Part shown: positions 16,840 to 24,503 of the stretch, piece by piece
Position numbering within the stretch: the stretch's first letter is position 1
How the letters are laid out: each line of letters begins with the position of its first letter
Source of the DNA: an uncultured Ectothiorhodospiraceae bacterium
GTDB taxonomy: Bacteria > Pseudomonadota > Gammaproteobacteria > Nevskiales > Oceanococcaceae
Assembly (NCBI GenBank): GCA_937141935.1
Contig: CAKZQS010000028.1
Coordinates: 1 to 42,562, forward strand
Direction of reading: 5' to 3'
Length of the DNA: 42,562 nucleotides
Position numbers and translations under genes: made by a program
Notes under the pieces: generated by a model
Database searches by the model: none
Seen by the model: the letters and a program-made list of their open reading frames with translations, nothing else
Told to the model about the DNA's origin: nothing

Positions 16840-17733
16840 TCAGTCGGCCGCCGCCTCCAAGGGCAGGCAGGCATTGAGAAAATCGTCGATGACCGCGGCG
16901 AAGCCGGCCGGGTCCTCCAGCTCCGGAAAATGGCCACAGTGCTCCATCTCCAGCAGCTGCCCACTGGGTACGTGCGCACGTGTACACAATGTCTGGGTGC
17001 ATTGGTGCGAGCGATCCTGCAGGCCCCAGACGGCGATGGCCGGCGGGGTCAAAGGCCGATCGACCACGCCCTGGCCCCAGTCCTGGAGCATGGTTGCCAG
17101 CGGGTAGCCCCCGCCGCGGCGCAGCGCGGTCAGGCAGGCCTCACGCAGGTCGTCGATATCCGCATCCGGGGCGCTGGCATAGCGCAGCCAGAAGCGCGCC
17201 AGCCGGCGCGCGTTCGCCCGCACCAGCGCCTGGCCCAGCAGCGGCCGACGCAGCAGGCCGCGTGGATCCATGCGCTCGGTCCAGGCCTGCATCCCCGCGG
17301 CGTCGGGCGCCTGCATCAGTACGACGCCGGCCAGCGGAACCTGTTCGCGGGCGGCGACGGCGCCGGCCACGAAAGCGCAGATACAGGGGGCGCAGAGCAC
17401 CAGAGGGCCCGTGTCGAGCGCCAGCAGCGCCGCCTCGACCGCCGCGACGGCGCCCGCAAACTCCAGCGCCGCCGCGCTGTCGACGCGGCTGAAGCCAAAG
17501 CCCGGCAGCTCCAGCACCAGCACCCGCCGCGCCGGCGCGAACTGCGCAATCAGCGCGTCATAGGCCTCGACGCTGACCGGCGGGTCGCACAGAAACACCA
17601 GCACGGGCCCCGGCCCACCCGAATCGCGCAGCCGCAGCTGCGCCCCCGGCACCACGACGCGGCGCGTCTGCGGGTGGGCCGGCAAGCGGCGGGGGATCCG
17701 CCATAACCAGCGGTCCAGGTGCGAGGCGAGCAT
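16840..17733 (-). CDS. Alpha/beta hydrolase with Cys in the nucleophile position
   Basis: A 297-aa protein with the alpha/beta-hydrolase order: the LELPGFGFS strand-loop (74-82), a nucleophile elbow, an acid (WGLQDRSHQ, D240) and a C-terminal His (HCGHFPELEDP, H268). The elbow reads LCAPCICAF, so Cys117 stands where GxSxG enzymes have Ser. A Cys nucleophile is known in dienelactone hydrolases (GxCxGG), but the rest of this protein looks like an epoxide-hydrolase/haloalkane-dehalogenase-type member. ATG 17733 has GAGGG 5 nt upstream and is preferred over a GTG at 17778. It lies upstream of bphO with a 123-nt gap; cotranscription is possible. Substrate unknown; it could be inactive. Confidence 0.75.
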   Translation of the reverse strand: MLASHLDRWLWRIPRRLPAHPQTRRVVVPGAQLRLRDSGGPGPVLVFLCDPPVSVEAYDALIAQFAPARRVLVLELPGFGFSRVDSAAALEFAGAVAAVEAALLALDTGPLVLCAPCICAFVAGAVAAREQVPLAGVVLMQAPDAAGMQAWTERMDPRGLLRRPLLGQALVRANARRLARFWLRYASAPDADIDDLREACLTALRRGGGYPLATMLQDWGQGVVDRPLTPPAIAVWGLQDRSHQCTQTLCTRAHVPSGQLLEMEHCGHFPELEDPAGFAAVIDDFLNACLPLEAAAD

Positions 17734-17817
17734 GGCGTACCCTCGACGGTGAAACGCAAGCAAAGCACGAAGCCCCACCCCCGCGCTACCGCACCCCCGA
17801 AACGCGCGGCCGATCAG

Positions 17818-18137
17818 GCGCCCTTGGGCCAGGATGGCCCAACGCGAGCGTTAGCGAGCGAAGCCATTGGCCCACTTGATTGGCCAATGGCGTCGCCGGC
17901 GAGGCAGGAGCCGAGTCCGGCGCTATCAAATCGCCAGGATGGCCCAGCGCGAGCACCGCGAGCGGAGCCATCGGCCCACTTGTTGGCCGATGGCGTTGGC
18001 TGGCGAGGCAGGAGCCAAGTCCAACCCGCCCCGAAGGCGCCCTTGGGCCACGGATGGCCCAACGCGAGCGCAGCGAGCGGAGCCGCCCGGCCACTTGTTG
18101 GCGGGCGGCGTTGGCTGGCGAGGCAGGAGCCGAGTCC
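17818..18137 (-). repeat. Three tandem hairpin repeats downstream of tRNA-Arg
   Basis: Three units of 87-88 nt (17831-17918, 17936-18022, 18051-18137), spaced 17-28 nt apart, fill the stretch between the hydrolase and tRNA-Arg genes. Each contains a hairpin whose arms differ between units but stay complementary: GCCATTGGCC/GGCCAATGGC, GCCATCGGCC/GGCCGATGGC, and GCCGCCCG/CGGGCGGC. The loops keep ACTTG on the plus strand. Units 1 and 3 carry a second hairpin (TTGGGCC/GGCCCAA, 17824-17842 and 18043-18062). All share the direct words GCGAGC and GGCGAGGCAGGAGCC. On the minus strand they begin 12 nt after the tRNA CCA, so they may be cotranscribed. Strand is inferred from the tRNA. No ORF with coding character is present. 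Family not recognised. Confidence 0.85.
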
Positions 18138-18149
18138 AGCCTTGAACGA

Positions 18150-18226
18150 TGGTGGGACTAGTAGGAGTCGAACCTACGACCTGTCGCTTAGGAGGCGACT
18201 GCTCTATCCAGCTGAGCTATAGCCCC
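18150..18226 (-). tRNA. tRNA-Arg (anticodon CCU)
   Basis: A 77-nt cloverleaf. The acceptor stem GGGGCTA pairs with TAGTCCC (one G-U), the D arm is GCTC-GAGC, the anticodon stem GTCGC/GCGAC encloses loop CTCCTAA (anticodon CCT), the T arm is GTAGG-TTCGACT-CCTAC, and CCA is encoded. It reads the AGG codon. The tandem hairpin repeats start 12 nt beyond its 3' end. Confidence 0.97.
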
Positions 18227-18296
18227 AGGCTGGGCGCATGGTAGCGCGGCCGGTCACCCGGCGTGCCCAACAACGGCCCGACGCGGCGCTGCCGAA

Positions 18297-19202
18297 TCAG
18301 TCCGGCGGCGCGTTGCGATAGGCCCGAGGTGATTGCCCATAGCGGCGCACAAAGGCCTGGGTGAAGGCCGAACTGCTGGCGTAGCCGGCATCTTCGGCGA
18401 TGCGTGCCACCGGCGCCGAGGAATGGCGCAGCTGCCAGGCGGCCTGACGCAGCCGGTGGGCAGCCAGATAGCCCATCGGCGTTTGCCCCAGGCACTGCCG
18501 AAAGCGCTGGGCGAAGGCCGAGCGTGACAAGTTGGCCTGGCGTGCCAGTGCGGCGACATTCCAGGGCTGTGCCGGGTCGCGGTGCAGCGCCGCCAGTGCG
18601 CGGCTCAGTGCCGGGTCCAGCAAGGCACGCAACCAGGTCTGGGCATCGTCGGGGATGCCCTGCACATAGCGGCGCAAACACTCGATGAACAGGATGTCGG
18701 CCATGCGGTTGACCACCGTCTGCCGGGCCGGCAGCTCCGCCCGCAGCTCCTGGCGAATGAACTCCAGGCCGATGGCGATCCAGGGCGGCAGGGCCCCGCC
18801 CTCGCCCGGGATGTGCAGCAGCGCGGGCAGCGCGGTCATGAAGGGGCGGGCCAGCTCGGCGTCGAAGCGCGCCTGGCCGCTGAGCAACTGCAGCCGCGGG
18901 CCGGGTCCGGCGGGCCCCAACCGCAGCAGGCGCCCATCGGCCTCGCCAAAGGCCATCGTCTGCGTTGCCGGGCCGCGGCCCAGCGTATGGGCCGGCCCCG
19001 CCGGCAGCACCAGCACATCACCGCGCGACAGCGGCCGCGCCTGCGCCCCGACCCGCAGCAGCGTTTGCCCCTCGATGACGATATGGAACACGGCGCAGGC
19101 GCTGGCCGGTACTTCCAGCGTGCTTTCGGCCGCGAGATCCAGCTCGACCATCGTGGCGCCACGCAGGTGCATATCGTCGAGGAGCATGCTGAGCAGGTCC
19201 AT
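18297..19202 (-). CDS. AraC family transcriptional regulator
   Basis: A 301-aa regulator. Residues about 15-95 form a cupin-like sensor (IVIEGQTLLRVG, LVLPAGPAHTLG). The C-terminal 90 residues hold two helix-turn-helix units (VAALARQANLSRSAFAQRF and PVARIAEDAGYASSSAFTQ) ending in the AraC signature FVRRYGQSPRAYR. The layout matches the AraC-type cupin_6 regulators often found beside oxidation genes. It is divergent from the alkB fusion gene across 95 nt, which makes that gene its most likely target, with hydrocarbon or an oxidation product as a possible effector. The ATG at 19202 lacks a clear ribosome-binding site. Confidence 0.88.
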   Translation of the reverse strand: MDLLSMLLDDMHLRGATMVELDLAAESTLEVPASACAVFHIVIEGQTLLRVGAQARPLSRGDVLVLPAGPAHTLGRGPATQTMAFGEADGRLLRLGPAGPGPRLQLLSGQARFDAELARPFMTALPALLHIPGEGGALPPWIAIGLEFIRQELRAELPARQTVVNRMADILFIECLRRYVQGIPDDAQTWLRALLDPALSRALAALHRDPAQPWNVAALARQANLSRSAFAQRFRQCLGQTPMGYLAAHRLRQAAWQLRHSSAPVARIAEDAGYASSSAFTQAFVRRYGQSPRAYRNAPPD

Positions 19203-19207
19203 GGCTG

Positions 19208-19228
19208 GACTATAACTAATTTTTTACG
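19208..19228 (+). promoter_or_regulatory. AT-rich promoter/operator candidate of the araC-type/alkB divergent region
   Basis: The only AT-rich stretch (GACTATAACTAATTTTTTAC) in this GC-rich divergent gap. TATAAC could be a -10 hexamer for alkB, giving a leader of about 80 nt. No convincing -35 is seen. The AraC-type regulator probably binds nearby. Confidence 0.35.
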
Positions 19229-19297
19229 GAGCAATGCGCCTTGGAAGCGCCTGTTCCTGCCGGCAGCATGTATGCAAGCCCCATACATGGCCCTGCT

Positions 19298-20698
19298 ATG
19301 AGCACTGCAACGACGACCCTCGACACCCCCTGGCAGGACGGCAAACGCTGGCTGTGGCTGCTGAGCCCGGCCCTGCCGCTGCTCGCGCTGTCCAGCCTGC
19401 TCGGCTACCTGGCCACCGGCCTGCCGCTGCTGCTCTGGGGCGGCCCGGTGCTGCTGTACGGGCTGATCCCGCTGGCCGACTGGTGGCTGGGCACCGACAC
19501 CACGAACCCGCCCGAGGCCGCCGTGCCCGGGCTGGAAGACGATGCCTACTACCGCGCCATCGTCTACGCCTATATCCCGCTGCAATACGCCATGACCGCG
19601 CTGGCGGCGTGGATGCTGGCCACCCAGGCGCTGGCGGGCTGGGACATTGCCGGCCTGCTGTTGACCTGCGGCATCATCAATGGCGTGGGCATCAACACCG
19701 CCCATGAGCTGGGCCACAAGACCAACAGTTTCGAGCGCTGGCTGGCCAAACTGACGCTGGCGCCGGTGGCCTATGGCCATTTCTTCGTGGAGCACAACCG
19801 CGGCCACCACAAGCATGTGGCCACGCCGGAGGACCCAGCCAGCTCGCGCATGGGCGAAAGCTTCTGGGCCTTCCTGCCGCGCACCGTCATCGGCAGCCTG
19901 CGCAGCGCCTGGGGCATCGAGCGGGCGCGCCTGCAGCGCCTGGGCCATGGGCCTTGGCACTGGCGCAACGACATCCTGCAGGCCTACGCGCTGACCGGCC
20001 TGCTGTTCGGCGCGCTGACCGCCTGGCTGGGCTGGCTGGTGCTGCCCTTCTTGCTGCTGCAGGCCGCCTTTGGCGCCTCGCTGCTCGAGGTCGTGAACTA
20101 CCTGGAGCACTACGGCCTGCTGCGGCAGAAGAAGGCCGATGGCCGCTACGAACGCTGCCGGCCCGAGCACAGCTGGAACAGCAACCACACCGTGACCAAC
20201 CTGTTCCTGTACCAGCTGCAGCGGCACTCCGACCACCACGCGCACCCCACCCGCCGGTTCCAGGCCCTCCGCCATTTCGACGAAAGCCCGCAGCTGCCCG
20301 CCGGCTATGCCTCGATGATCCTGCTGGCCTACCTGCCGCCGCTGTGGTTCCGGGTCATGGACCCCAAGGTCGTCGCCCACTACGAGGGCGACCTGACGCG
20401 CGCCAACCTCGATCCGCGCAAGCGCACCAAGCTGCTGTCGCGCTACCCCGCCCGGCCCGCTCCGGCCGCGGCCGACCCCCGCGCACCCACGGCCACCGCC
20501 GCCGGCGATCCCCAGCAGGCCGCGGACTGGCAATGCCCGGATTGTCATTACGTCTACGCCCAGGCCCGGGGCTGCCCGGACGAAGGCTATGCGCCGGGCA
20601 CGCCTTTCGCCGCACTGCCCGATAGCTTCAGCTGCCCCGACTGCGCGGTGCGCGACAAGCCCGACTTCCAACCGCTGCCGGCCCGCGCGGCGGCCTGA
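19298..20698 (+). CDS. alkB: Alkane 1-monooxygenase fused to rubredoxin
   Basis: A 466-aa membrane diiron hydroxylase with its electron donor attached. Hydrophobic helices fill 18-62, 88-130 and 225-265. The His clusters are HELGHK (136-141), EHNRGHHKH (165-173), NYLEHYG (267-273) and LQRHSDHH (307-314), as in AlkB of Pseudomonas GPo1. A Pro/Ala linker (about 385-409) leads to a C-terminal rubredoxin with CPDC (413-416), PGTPF and CPDC (446-449). Where GPo1 has Trp55, which limits chain length, this protein has Leu53 before YG. It hydroxylates n-alkanes at the terminal carbon. ATG 19298 is chosen by fit to AlkB N-termini; ATG 19268 and TTG 19241 are in frame. The terminator at 20719 follows directly. 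Confidence 0.95.
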   Translation: MSTATTTLDTPWQDGKRWLWLLSPALPLLALSSLLGYLATGLPLLLWGGPVLLYGLIPLADWWLGTDTTNPPEAAVPGLEDDAYYRAIVYAYIPLQYAMTALAAWMLATQALAGWDIAGLLLTCGIINGVGINTAHELGHKTNSFERWLAKLTLAPVAYGHFFVEHNRGHHKHVATPEDPASSRMGESFWAFLPRTVIGSLRSAWGIERARLQRLGHGPWHWRNDILQAYALTGLLFGALTAWLGWLVLPFLLLQAAFGASLLEVVNYLEHYGLLRQKKADGRYERCRPEHSWNSNHTVTNLFLYQLQRHSDHHAHPTRRFQALRHFDESPQLPAGYASMILLAYLPPLWFRVMDPKVVAHYEGDLTRANLDPRKRTKLLSRYPARPAPAAADPRAPTATAAGDPQQAADWQCPDCHYVYAQARGCPDEGYAPGTPFAALPDSFSCPDCAVRDKPDFQPLPARAAA

Positions 20699-20718
20699 AC
20701 GCTCTCTCCCCCGCGTCT

Positions 20719-20744
20719 GCCCCGCTCCGGCGGGGCTTTTTTTT
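20719..20744 (+). terminator. Rho-independent terminator of alkB
   Basis: A 7-bp hairpin (GCCCCGC-TCCG-GCGGGGC) followed by eight T residues, 20 nt after the alkB stop. The same hairpin occurs as a mirror copy at 21186-21213. Confidence 0.93.
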
Positions 20745-21185
20745 GGGCTCTCCCCACGTCGCACGCGCATGCTGTTCGGACTAACAGTTCGCGAGCCGCG
20801 GCCTCGCCGACCGGCGGACTCAGGCGGCGGCCGAGGCAAGCCGACCGCGCCGCCAACCTTTGCCGGCACCGTGCGCTGACGAGGGGGCGGGGGCATGGGC
20901 CTGCGGACAGTCGGGCCTTGCGCCGGACAGGGCGGGGGCGACTGGGGACAATCCGCCCGGACGGCGGATTGAGGCCCGAGAGGACACGGACGTCCTCTTG
21001 GGCCGGCCCCACCAAGCGCCCGCCCTGGGAGGGAACCGCGCAGCGGCGCAAGAGCCGTCCGCAGGTCCATGCGCCCGGCCCCTTCGCGCCGGCGCTGACG
21101 CACACCCGCCTGAGTTCGCGCCGCCGCGGTGGCCCGCGTACCCCCGGTGCGGTCAGCCCCCCCTGACTCGAGTCGAGAGATCGGC
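20745..21185. other. Non-coding, hairpin-rich island between two opposed terminators
   Basis: About 440 nt without a convincing gene: open frames exist on both strands but show no domain, no good start and low-complexity Pro/Arg/Gly composition. Two adjacent hairpins stand out. One is AATCCGCC-N5-GGCGGATT (20950-20970). The other has a 12-bp stem with one G-U pair and a 6-nt loop (20974-21003; arms GCCCGAGAGGAC and GTCCTCTTGGGC). A longer GCCTCG/CGAGGC pairing lies near 20800-20845. It could hold a structured RNA or a decayed element. No known RNA family was recognised. Confidence 0.5.
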
Positions 21186-21213
21186 AAAAAAAGCCCCGCC
21201 GGAGCGGGGCTTT
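21186..21213 (-). terminator. Rho-independent terminator of the S/P-linker lipoprotein gene
   Basis: In minus-strand transcripts a GCCCCGC-TCCG-GCGGGGC hairpin is followed by seven U residues, about 30 nt after the stop at 21244. It has exactly the same stem and loop as the alkB terminator, inverted. Confidence 0.92.
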
Positions 21214-21243
21214 GCGCGGACCGTTTGGCCCGGTGTCTGTGCT

Positions 21244-22680
21244 CTAACGGATCGGCGTGCCGTTGATCGTGCCTTCGACCAGCTCGCTGGTGGTGTCGCC
21301 GCTGACCTGGCGCACCAGCAGGCCGGAGCCCGTATCGAACCAGTTGCTGGACTGCGAGGTGGAGCTTTGCCCCTGCGTGGTCTGCGTGACCGTATCGTCA
21401 AAGCGGCAGGTCTCGAAGGTACCGGCGGGGACGGTGACCGTTTCGCGCCCGACGTAGGTCGAGGTTTCATCGGTCTCCGTCGTCGTGGTCACGGTGCCGA
21501 AGCCCGGCACGTTGTTTTCCACCGTCGTTGTGTAGCTCTGCTGGAAGCTTTGCCCCGCCTCCAGGTCGTAGCGCGCCACGCGGCCCGGGTCGATACGGAT
21601 CGTGCTTTGCGTGCTACCGGCCTGCGTCGAGGTCGATGTCTCGGCCCCCAGGGAGGTCACCTGCGGTACCTGCGCATCCGACTGCGTGTAGGTCGAGGTC
21701 TGCGAGGTCGTGGTCGTCGAGCCTTGCTGGGTGGTGGTGGTCGAGGTCGTCGTGCCGTTGGTCTCGCGCGCCTGGTCGCCAAAGAAGCTGACGATGTCAC
21801 CGACGGTGCGGTCATCGGTGAAGTCCACCTCGCCGTCGGTGCTGCTGCTGTTGTAGGTCTGCACGATGCGCGTACCCGGCTCCAGCAGCGTGGCGTTGAA
21901 GCAGGCCGCGGCCGTGCTGCCATCCGGCGCCGCGGTCGGCGTCGGTGTGGGCTCCGGCGTGGCCGTCGGCGTCACGCTGGGGCTGGGCGAGGCCACCACC
22001 GTCGGGCTCGGCGACGGGCTGGGGCTGGGCGAAGGGCTCGGGCTCGGCGAGGGGCTCGGGCTGGGACTCGCCGTCGGCGCCGTGGTGGCCGAGGGGCTCG
22101 GCGAGGGCGGCTGCGTGGGCGCGGGCGTGCTGCTGGGCGCGGGCGCCACGGTGGGCGGCGGCGTCGAATCCGGGTCCAGCCCGGTGATGTTGAAGCAGAT
22201 CGGCGTATCCGACAGGCCGACGGCCGCGGCGGCCTGCGCGGCCAGGCGCAGACAGAAGTTGCCGGTGGCGAAGTTGGCCGGCACCAGGAAATTCAGCGTG
22301 AAGCTGGTGCTGGCCTTGCGGTTGCCCGCGTTCAGGTCGACCCGGAAGGTGTCATCGGCGCCGAGCACCTTGGCAAACAGCGCATCCACGGCGGTGTTGC
22401 TGTCCACCGCGAACTGCACCTGCACCACGTCGCCAGCCTTGGCGCCCACGGTGGTGGCGGGCAGCGTGATCGTCGGCCGGTCACCGCTGCTGGCCGCCGG
22501 CAGGTCGCCCTGCACGCGCGCCGCGGTCTGGCCACCGATCTTGACGTCGAGCGCCTCGGAAACCTTCTGCGGCTGCAGTGAGGGCTGGATGAAGCGGCTG
22601 GGAACCGACTTGGATTCCGAGCAGCCCGCAAGAAAGACCCCCGCGGCCATCGCTAAGGGCAAGGCAATACCTGAACGCAT
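21244..22680 (-). CDS. Lipoprotein with Ser/Pro-rich linker, function unknown
   Basis: A 478-aa predicted lipoprotein (signal MRSGIALPL..., lipobox LAGC, Cys20). An N-terminal beta-rich domain (about 40-190, ending CFNITGLDPDS) is joined to a C-terminal Thr/Ser-rich domain by a long linker of alternating Ser-Pro and Thr-Pro residues (about 190-275), encoded by near-tandem repeats at 21960-22120. The C-terminal domain has many T/S tracts and a VPAGTFETCRFDDTVT segment, resembling domains of uncharacterised surface proteins. ATG 22680 follows GGGAG by about 9 nt. No enzymatic motif is seen. It probably projects a domain from the outer membrane. Monocistronic, with its own terminator. Confidence 0.75.
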   Translation of the reverse strand: MRSGIALPLAMAAGVFLAGCSESKSVPSRFIQPSLQPQKVSEALDVKIGGQTAARVQGDLPAASSGDRPTITLPATTVGAKAGDVVQVQFAVDSNTAVDALFAKVLGADDTFRVDLNAGNRKASTSFTLNFLVPANFATGNFCLRLAAQAAAAVGLSDTPICFNITGLDPDSTPPPTVAPAPSSTPAPTQPPSPSPSATTAPTASPSPSPSPSPSPSPSPSPSPSPTVVASPSPSVTPTATPEPTPTPTAAPDGSTAAACFNATLLEPGTRIVQTYNSSSTDGEVDFTDDRTVGDIVSFFGDQARETNGTTTSTTTTQQGSTTTTSQTSTYTQSDAQVPQVTSLGAETSTSTQAGSTQSTIRIDPGRVARYDLEAGQSFQQSYTTTVENNVPGFGTVTTTTETDETSTYVGRETVTVPAGTFETCRFDDTVTQTTQGQSSTSQSSNWFDTGSGLLVRQVSGDTTSELVEGTINGTPIR

Positions 22681-22810
22681 TACTGACGTCTCCCATGTGT
22701 CCCTGAAACAACCACGACGCCGGGCGCCATGGCGGCTGCATGCAGCATACGACCGCCGTGGCGACAGCACTAGCCCCCCATCCGGTGTATATACGCGGCC
22801 GCGGCCCCGT

Positions 22811-22864
22811 GCTCGACCGAGAACTGGCGCTCGACCGGGAACCGGCGCTCAACCGAGAGCCGGC
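22811..22864. repeat. Three tandem 18-bp repeats
   Basis: Units GCTCGACCGAGAACTGGC, GCTCGACCGGGAACCGGC and GCTCAACCGAGAGCCGGC follow each other exactly in the 224-nt gap between the amidase stop and the lipoprotein start. They are not within a recognised gene; the rest of the gap shows nothing else. Confidence 0.85.
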
Positions 22865-22904
22865 GCCCTGGCGGCATGGCGCCCTGCGCCGCGGCGCTGC
22901 CGCC

Positions 22905-24350
22905 CTAGCGCGCCGCCGCGACGCCCTTGCGGGCGCCGCTGCCTGCGGCGGCCTGCAGCCGCGGCGGTGGCCGCCAGCCGCCAAAGAGCTGCTCCAGGCG
23001 CCGCGCCACCGCCAGGCAGAGGTGGTCGTTGCCGCGCCGCGCGGCCACCTGCAGGCCCAGCGGCAAGCCGCGCTGCGACAGGCCCAGCGGCACCTGGGTG
23101 GCCGGCATCTCCAGCACATTGAGCACGCCGCAATAGCTCCAGTGGAAGGTGCGCAGCATCGGGGTGTAGTGGCGCGGGGCCGGCACCGAATAGCTGGGGT
23201 ACAGCAGCACGCCGTCGTCGCCCAGCAGGTCGTCCATCGCCGCCTGCAAGGCCTCGCCACGGGCCAGGTTGCGCCCGTGCGGCAGCGGCAGCTTCTCCAC
23301 CGCCGCCAGCGCCAGGGCCGGCAGCGTGTGCGGGCTGCGCCGCACCGACCAGCGGCCCAGCTCGGCGGGCAGCGACAGCGGTGCGCCGTTGGCCAGTTGC
23401 TCGGCGAAGCTTTCGCCGCCGGCCATTTTCATGCGCGCCGACCAGACCTCAAACGAATACTTGAGCGCGGGCAGGCGCAGGCGCCGCGCGCTGGCGAACT
23501 CGCCGGCCAGGGCATCAAAGGCCTCCTGCTGGGCGTCACGCAGCTCCGGGTGCACGCGGTGGCGGCCATTGCCGGGGATGCTCAGCAGGCGCAGTCGGCC
23601 CAGGTCGACAGCGTCGATCGGCGGCAGCCCCGTGGCCGCATCACCGGCCAGCAGGCGCAGCAAGGGCTCCAGGTCCTCGGCGCGGCGTGCCAGCGGGCCG
23701 GTAACGCAATAGCGGTCGATGTCGCCGGTGGGCAGCGGCACCTGCCCATCGTTGGGAACCAGGCCGGGGCTGGGCTTGTGGCCGAACACGCCATTGAAGA
23801 AGGCCGGCATGCGGATCGAGCCGCCGACGTCCGCGCCCAGCCCGAAGGCCGACGCGCCGCTGCCGATGATGGCGCCCTCCCCGCCCGAGCTGCCGCCCAC
23901 GATGTGCCGCGGGTTGTAGGGGTTGTTGCTGCGGCCGTAGACCCGGTTGTTCGACTCCATCCACATGCACAGCTCGGAGGTATTGGTGGTGCCGATGGGA
24001 ATGGCGCCGGAGGCCTTGATGCGGGCGACCGTGGGCGCGTCGACTTCGCTGCGCAGCCCTTGCCGCGACACCAGCCCGGAGGCCTGCGGCATGCCGGCGA
24101 AGGCGAAGTTTTCCTTGATCGTGCAGGGCACGCCCAGGAAGGGCCGCGCCTTGGCGTCGCGCGCCTTGGGCGCAACGGCCTCGGCCTGCGCCGCCGCCTG
24201 CTCATAGAGCGGGTTGACGATGGCGTTGAGGGCGGGGTTCACCCGACGCGCGTGGTCGAGGTGCGCGGCGACGACGTCGCTTGCGCGCAGCTCGCCCGCG
24301 CGGATGCGTCGCGCCAGTTCCGTGGCGCTGGCCAGTAACAAAGTGTCCAT
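22905..24350 (-). CDS. Amidase (amidase-signature family)
   Basis: A 481-aa serine hydrolase with the Ser-cisSer-Lys triad: Lys79 in CTIKENF, the GGSSGGEGA signature (152-160, cis-Ser about 154) and Ser178 in ADVGGSIRMPA. The motifs resemble fatty-acid amide hydrolase-like members more than GatA, and no gatB or gatC is present. It cleaves an amide, releasing ammonia or an amine from an unknown substrate, probably in the cytoplasm. ATG 24350 is the start that gives a normal amidase N-terminus (LLLASATELARRIRAGE); no strong ribosome-binding site is visible, and the upstream open frame is repeat-derived. It lies 153 nt downstream of the 4.5S RNA gene on the same strand. Confidence 0.88.
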   Translation of the reverse strand: MDTLLLASATELARRIRAGELRASDVVAAHLDHARRVNPALNAIVNPLYEQAAAQAEAVAPKARDAKARPFLGVPCTIKENFAFAGMPQASGLVSRQGLRSEVDAPTVARIKASGAIPIGTTNTSELCMWMESNNRVYGRSNNPYNPRHIVGGSSGGEGAIIGSGASAFGLGADVGGSIRMPAFFNGVFGHKPSPGLVPNDGQVPLPTGDIDRYCVTGPLARRAEDLEPLLRLLAGDAATGLPPIDAVDLGRLRLLSIPGNGRHRVHPELRDAQQEAFDALAGEFASARRLRLPALKYSFEVWSARMKMAGGESFAEQLANGAPLSLPAELGRWSVRRSPHTLPALALAAVEKLPLPHGRNLARGEALQAAMDDLLGDDGVLLYPSYSVPAPRHYTPMLRTFHWSYCGVLNVLEMPATQVPLGLSQRGLPLGLQVAARRGNDHLCLAVARRLEQLFGGWRPPPRLQAAAGSGARKGVAAAR

Positions 24351-24436
24351 GGCGGGGCAGTATGCCCGGCGCAGATGACAGCGGGGCGCAGCCGCGATGA
24401 CGGCGGCGGGAAGCGCGGTCGGTGCGGGGGTAAGCT

Positions 24437-24484
24437 CCGGGCTCGATGCCGGGCCGGATTCCGGGCCTGATTCCGGACTCAGCG
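24437..24484. repeat. Four degenerate 12-bp tandem repeats
   Basis: Units CCGGGCTCGATG, CCGGGCCGGATT, CCGGGCCTGATT and CCGGACTCAGCG run head to tail in the gap between the amidase start and the 4.5S RNA gene. Non-coding by position. Confidence 0.7.
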
Positions 24485-24503
24485 CCGGGGCCATGGCCAA
24501 GGG

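Noticed and set aside
17831-18137. CRISPR-like array
   Set aside because: Units are about 87 nt with internal hairpins, the gaps are short and related to each other, and no cas gene is near.
17860-18160. Repetitive protein-coding frames across the tRNA-linked repeats
   Set aside because: Both strands have open frames, but changes between units keep base pairing rather than codons, and there is no ribosome-binding site.
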